Assembly: GCA_031288745.1 (NCBI GenBank)
Contig: JAITQT010000029.1
Location: 1-6,461 of the forward strand
Direction of reading: 5' to 3'
Length of the DNA stretch: 6,461 nucleotides
From: Deltaproteobacteria bacterium
GTDB lineage: Bacteria > Desulfobacterota > Desulfarculia > Adiutricales > Adiutricaceae
In this document: piece after piece, positions 5,476 to 6,461 of the stretch
Layout of the letters: every line of letters begins with the position of its first letter
How positions within the stretch are numbered: position 1 is the stretch's first letter
Notes under the pieces: model-generated
The model's input: only the letters and a program-made list of their open reading frames with translations
Told to the model about the DNA's origin: nothing
Databases searched by the model: none
Position numbers and translations under genes: made by a program

Positions 5476-5491
5476 AAGGCTTATCAGCCTT
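5476..5491 (-). repeat. Short hairpin over the rubredoxin stop codon
   Basis: AAGGCT (5476-5481) and AGCCTT (5486-5491) form a perfect 6-bp stem with a TATC loop that contains the stop codon. There is no U-run after it, so it is probably not the terminator; the better one follows at 5466-5416. Confidence 0.4.
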
Positions 5492-5645
5492 GAGCCTCGA
5501 ATTGATCCTTACCGGCCCCACAGACGGGACAGACCCAATCAGAAGGGACCTGGGCGAATAAAGTTCCCGGGGCCACGTTATTATCTGGATCACCTGTAAC
5601 AGGATCGTAGATATAACCGCAAACTAAACAGACTTGTTTTTTCAT
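5484..5645 (-). CDS. Rubredoxin
   Basis: Small cytoplasmic electron carrier with one iron bound by four cysteines. The 53-residue protein has the classic length and motifs: CLVCGYIYDP with C6 and C9, then GDPDNNVAPGT, and the second pair C39 and C42 in DWVCPVCGAGKDQFE. The aromatic and acidic core positions are also in place. It is the expected electron donor for FprA and for rubrerythrin-type proteins, both encoded immediately downstream on the same strand. ATG 5645-5643 is preceded by TGAGG (5655-5651) 5 nt upstream. The gene begins the oxygen-defence cluster and has candidate promoters and a palindrome in front of it. Reading frame and codon use show no sign of decay. Confidence 0.97.
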   Translation of the reverse strand: MKKQVCLVCGYIYDPVTGDPDNNVAPGTLFAQVPSDWVCPVCGAGKDQFEAQG

Positions 5646-5680
5646 AAATACCTCAAAATTATAAATTAAGAAAAAAATAA

Positions 5681-5700
5681 ATTATAAGGAGAAGTTCTCC
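5681..5700 (-). promoter_or_regulatory. Proximal rubredoxin promoter -10 with adjoining 13-bp palindrome (candidate operator)
   Basis: On the minus strand a perfect TATAAT (5686-5681) would start transcription about 29 nt before the rubredoxin ATG, leaving room for the ribosome binding site. Directly upstream of it, in the -35/-10 spacer position, lies the perfect palindrome GGAGAAGTTCTCC (5688-5700). No good -35 hexamer is present at 16-18 bp, which would suit an activated promoter. A regulator binding here, for example one sensing oxygen or peroxide, is inference; the palindrome does not match a box I can name. Confidence 0.45.
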
Positions 5701-5791
5701 ATAATAGTTATAACGGACACGGCTTAATTAGGTCTAGAGAAAAAATTACCTATAAAGCCTGGCCCGGTACCAAACGAACGCTCACCAATTT

Positions 5792-5820
5792 AAAATAACC
5801 CAGTAAACGTTCATTGTCAA
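5792..5820 (-). promoter_or_regulatory. Candidate distal sigma70-type promoter for rubredoxin
   Basis: On the minus strand TTGACA (5820-5815) is a perfect -35 and is followed after exactly 17 bp by TATTTT (5797-5792) as a -10. It points toward rubredoxin and would give a leader of about 140 nt. CGTTCATT (5808-5815) and CGCTCACC (5779-5786) flank the -10 at a distance of 29 bp and resemble half-sites of the palindrome after rlmE. Confidence 0.45.
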
Positions 5821-6109
5821 TTTTTAGGCTTTGCCATTTAAGACAAAGACCCCAAAAAATTTCAATTTAGAAAGCATTAAACCTTGTACTATGTTAGTTT
5901 AAACTAGACGGTCGTATTAATCAAGAATATTATTTAGCCCCTGCGGTTAATATTTTTTTGACAAGCTGGTTTAGCTGGGGGCTAGCAGAACAATGTGAAA
6001 TCGCTAAAGAAAAATAGTCAAAATTTTGATATAAGAATAATCGCGCCCAAAAGGGGCTCTAGAAAAAAAGAAAACTTTCAAATTTAAAATTACGGTTAAG
6101 TAGGTAAAA

Positions 6110-6125
6110 ATCCGTTCAACCGGAT
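6110..6125. terminator. Small hairpin with A-run and T-run flanks, upstream of pth
   Basis: ATCCG (6110-6114) and CGGAT (6121-6125) form a 5-bp stem around a TTCAAC loop, with A-runs outside on both sides of the plus strand. On the minus strand it reads as a short stem followed by TTTTT. The stem is short and no minus-strand gene lies directly before it in the window, so its role is doubtful. Confidence 0.2.
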
Positions 6126-6165
6126 AAAAAATTAAATGGTGAATAACTGCAAGGAGCGTCAAAAG

Positions 6166-6461
6166 GTGGCGGAAAAGAGCTGGAAGATAATAATTGGCTT
6201 AGGTAATCCAGGCGAGCGTTATAGAAACTCTAGGCACAACGCTGGTTTTATGACCCTAGCGGTCATGGCTAAACAGAGATGTTTTAGCGATCCTATTCGC
6301 TTTAGAAACTCATTAGTGACTAAAGGGGCCATTGAGGGGCAGAGGGTTGTTTTAGCCTGGCCCCAAACTTATATGAACCATTCTGGTCGTGCGGCGAAGG
6401 AACTATTGTCGTTTTACAAGGCTTATACGGCCACCTTACTAGTAATCAATGATGATCTGGA
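6166..6461 (+). CDS. pth: Peptidyl-tRNA hydrolase, 5' part (cut by window edge)
   Basis: Pth cleaves the ester bond of peptidyl-tRNA that has dropped off the ribosome, recycling tRNA; it is essential in most bacteria. The visible 98 codons show KIIIGLGNPGERY with the substrate-binding Asn and Tyr, the catalytic histidine in SRHNAGF, PQTYMNHSG with its conserved Asn, and the catalytic-site aspartate in NDDL at the window end. The frame is open from an ATG at 6136, but I choose GTG 6166: AAGGAG (6151-6156) lies 9 nt upstream and the resulting MAEKSWKIIIG fits the family's short N-terminus. It points away from the rubredoxin cluster. The remaining half of the gene lies beyond the window. No lesion is visible. 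Confidence 0.95.
   Translation, partial: MAEKSWKIIIGLGNPGERYRNSRHNAGFMTLAVMAKQRCFSDPIRFRNSLVTKGAIEGQRVVLAWPQTYMNHSGRAAKELLSFYKAYTATLLVINDDL

Larger units (their letters stand above)
5646..6165. other. Divergent regulatory spacer between rubredoxin and pth
   Basis: About 520 bp with no gene. The left part holds the rubredoxin control region (candidate promoters and a palindrome, listed separately). The right part has a TAGCCCC/GGGGCTA inverted repeat (5935-5941 and 5978-5984) enclosing AGCT-GGTTT-AGCT, a small ATCCG/CGGAT hairpin (6110-6125) and the AAGGAG site for pth. A TTGACA at 5958-5963 on the plus strand has no matching -10 at the right distance. In many bacteria pth follows a ribosomal protein L25 gene; no trace of one is seen here. 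Confidence 0.5.

Noticed and set aside
6100..6130. tRNA T-arm-like sequence (CCGTTCAACCGG)
   Set aside because: The loop is one base too short and no acceptor, D or anticodon arm can be placed around it.

Overview
The window looks like chromosomal DNA of an obligately anaerobic bacterium with an eroding genome. Complete or near-complete genes cover only about half of it: rlmE, ybaK, fprA, a rubrerythrin-like gene, a rubredoxin gene and the start of pth. They are separated by AT-rich spacers, several of which still carry protein-like fragments. The clearest case is a NYN-domain gene broken by two frameshifts. Flavodiiron protein, rubredoxin and a rubrerythrin-like protein side by side point to a strict anaerobe that must detoxify oxygen. 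Intact genes among decaying spacers would fit a host-associated lineage, perhaps a deltaproteobacterial one. That lineage guess is inference from gene content and texture, not from a marker gene.

Layout. 1-950: degraded sequence with short unrecognised protein-like pieces (56-301, 398-611) and a fragment faintly like the end of a YSC84-type lipid-binding protein (769-933). 951-1571 (+): rlmE, the 23S rRNA U2552 2'-O-methyltransferase, intact. 1572-2303: gene-poor spacer. It holds two near-copies of a palindrome, a small minus-strand reading frame with a perfect ribosome binding site (possible tetrapyrrole-methylase remnant), and an 18-bp perfect inverted repeat enclosing a 31-codon plus-strand ORF. 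2304-2660 (-): NYN-domain (LabA/DUF88-like) pseudogene. 2890-5645 (-): the main cluster, transcribed right to left as rubredoxin, rubrerythrin-like protein, flavodiiron protein FprA, and YbaK, with the last two overlapping by 4 nt. 5646-6165: regulatory spacer with candidate promoters and a 13-bp palindrome in front of rubredoxin. 6166-6461 (+): 5' part of pth (peptidyl-tRNA hydrolase), cut by the window edge.

How the genes work together. Rubredoxin (54K-type small iron protein, four Cys) can pass electrons to both FprA, which reduces O2 to water or NO to N2O, and rubrerythrin-type proteins, which reduce peroxide. YbaK clears Cys-tRNA(Pro) and is translationally coupled to fprA. RlmE and Pth are core translation functions, so the retained genes fall into two groups: translation quality and oxygen defence. 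No CRISPR array, rRNA, tRNA or transposase gene was found. No clearly undescribed system stands out; the best leads are the palindrome in the rubredoxin promoter, the inverted repeat with its small ORF, and the fprA-ybaK coupling.
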